This document shows, one piece after another, positions 24,334 through 24,414 of a stretch of DNA of 24,414 nucleotides. Positions within the stretch are counted from its first letter, which is position 1. Each line of letters begins with the position of its first letter. The stretch comes from an uncultured Lachnospiraceae bacterium (GTDB lineage Bacteria; Bacillota; Clostridia; Lachnospirales; Lachnospiraceae): assembly GCA_910585765.1 (NCBI GenBank), contig CAJUES010000051.1:1-24414 (forward strand), in the 5' to 3' direction. A program made the position numbers and the translations under genes. Below the pieces are notes generated by a model, which was not told the DNA's origin, did not search any database, and was given only the letters and a program-made list of their open reading frames with translations.

Positions 24334-24414
24334 AAGAGGATTTCATTTAATTGAACTTCCCTAACCCGGATAAACCGGAAAAGCTTTTGCATTTCCTCCA
24401 GTTTTTAAGTATAA

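Noticed and set aside
24346..24414. Minus-strand gene start near the window end (GGAGG followed by ATG)
   Set aside because: The spacing of two bases is too short for a ribosome site and the frame runs into the permease coding region without a recognisable protein.

Overview
The window looks like a chromosome segment from a gut-type Lachnospiraceae/Clostridia bacterium. The evidence is AGGAGG-type ribosome binding sites throughout, a YesM/YesN-type two-component system, a lipoprotein sugar-binding protein with two permeases, VanZ- and SH3b-type membrane proteins, and a BceAB-like ABC module. No rRNA, tRNA, CRISPR array, integrase or transposase was seen. All assignments come from reading motifs; no database search was run.

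Region 1 (1-15590) is a glycan-utilisation locus. The C-terminal end of a GH36-type alpha-galactosidase enters from the left and meets, tail to tail at a strong hairpin, a minus-strand histidine kinase/AraC-type response regulator pair. A divergent 305-bp promoter region separates the regulator from a long plus-strand operon: solute-binding lipoprotein, two permeases, an uncharacterised 812-residue protein (beta-sandwich plus probable (alpha/alpha)6 fold), a divergent GH28 protein, a KdgF-like cupin, a NifU-like CxxC protein and a GH38 alpha-mannosidase. No ATPase for the importer lies here, so a shared MsmX-type ATPase is likely. The gene set suggests import and intracellular dismantling of a plant oligosaccharide containing uronate and alpha-mannoside, with YesMN sensing the ligand.

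Region 2 (15591-17124) holds a minus-strand coiled-coil coding remnant, a consensus-like promoter, a membrane-anchored SH3b protein, a VanZ-family membrane protein and a terminator.

Region 3 (17263-21291) is visibly AT-richer than both flanks. It is a compact three-gene cassette with its own promoter: an OLD/AAA-type ATPase, an unrecognised 227-residue protein with a possible PD-(D/E)xK half-motif, and an AIPR (abortive infection phage resistance) protein that ends in a cold-shock domain. This is the best candidate for an undescribed anti-phage system.

Region 4 (21292-24333) is a wrecked antimicrobial-peptide-type module. It contains an OmpR-family response regulator without its N-terminus, starting directly at the cassette stop codon, and no histidine kinase. 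The ABC ATPase is cut after its signature motif and joined out of frame to a permease that lacks its N-terminus and apparently an internal membrane segment. The cassette appears to sit in a decaying defence/resistance hotspot. The last 81 bases (24334-24414) show nothing beyond a weak CCGG-ATAAA-CCGG hairpin.
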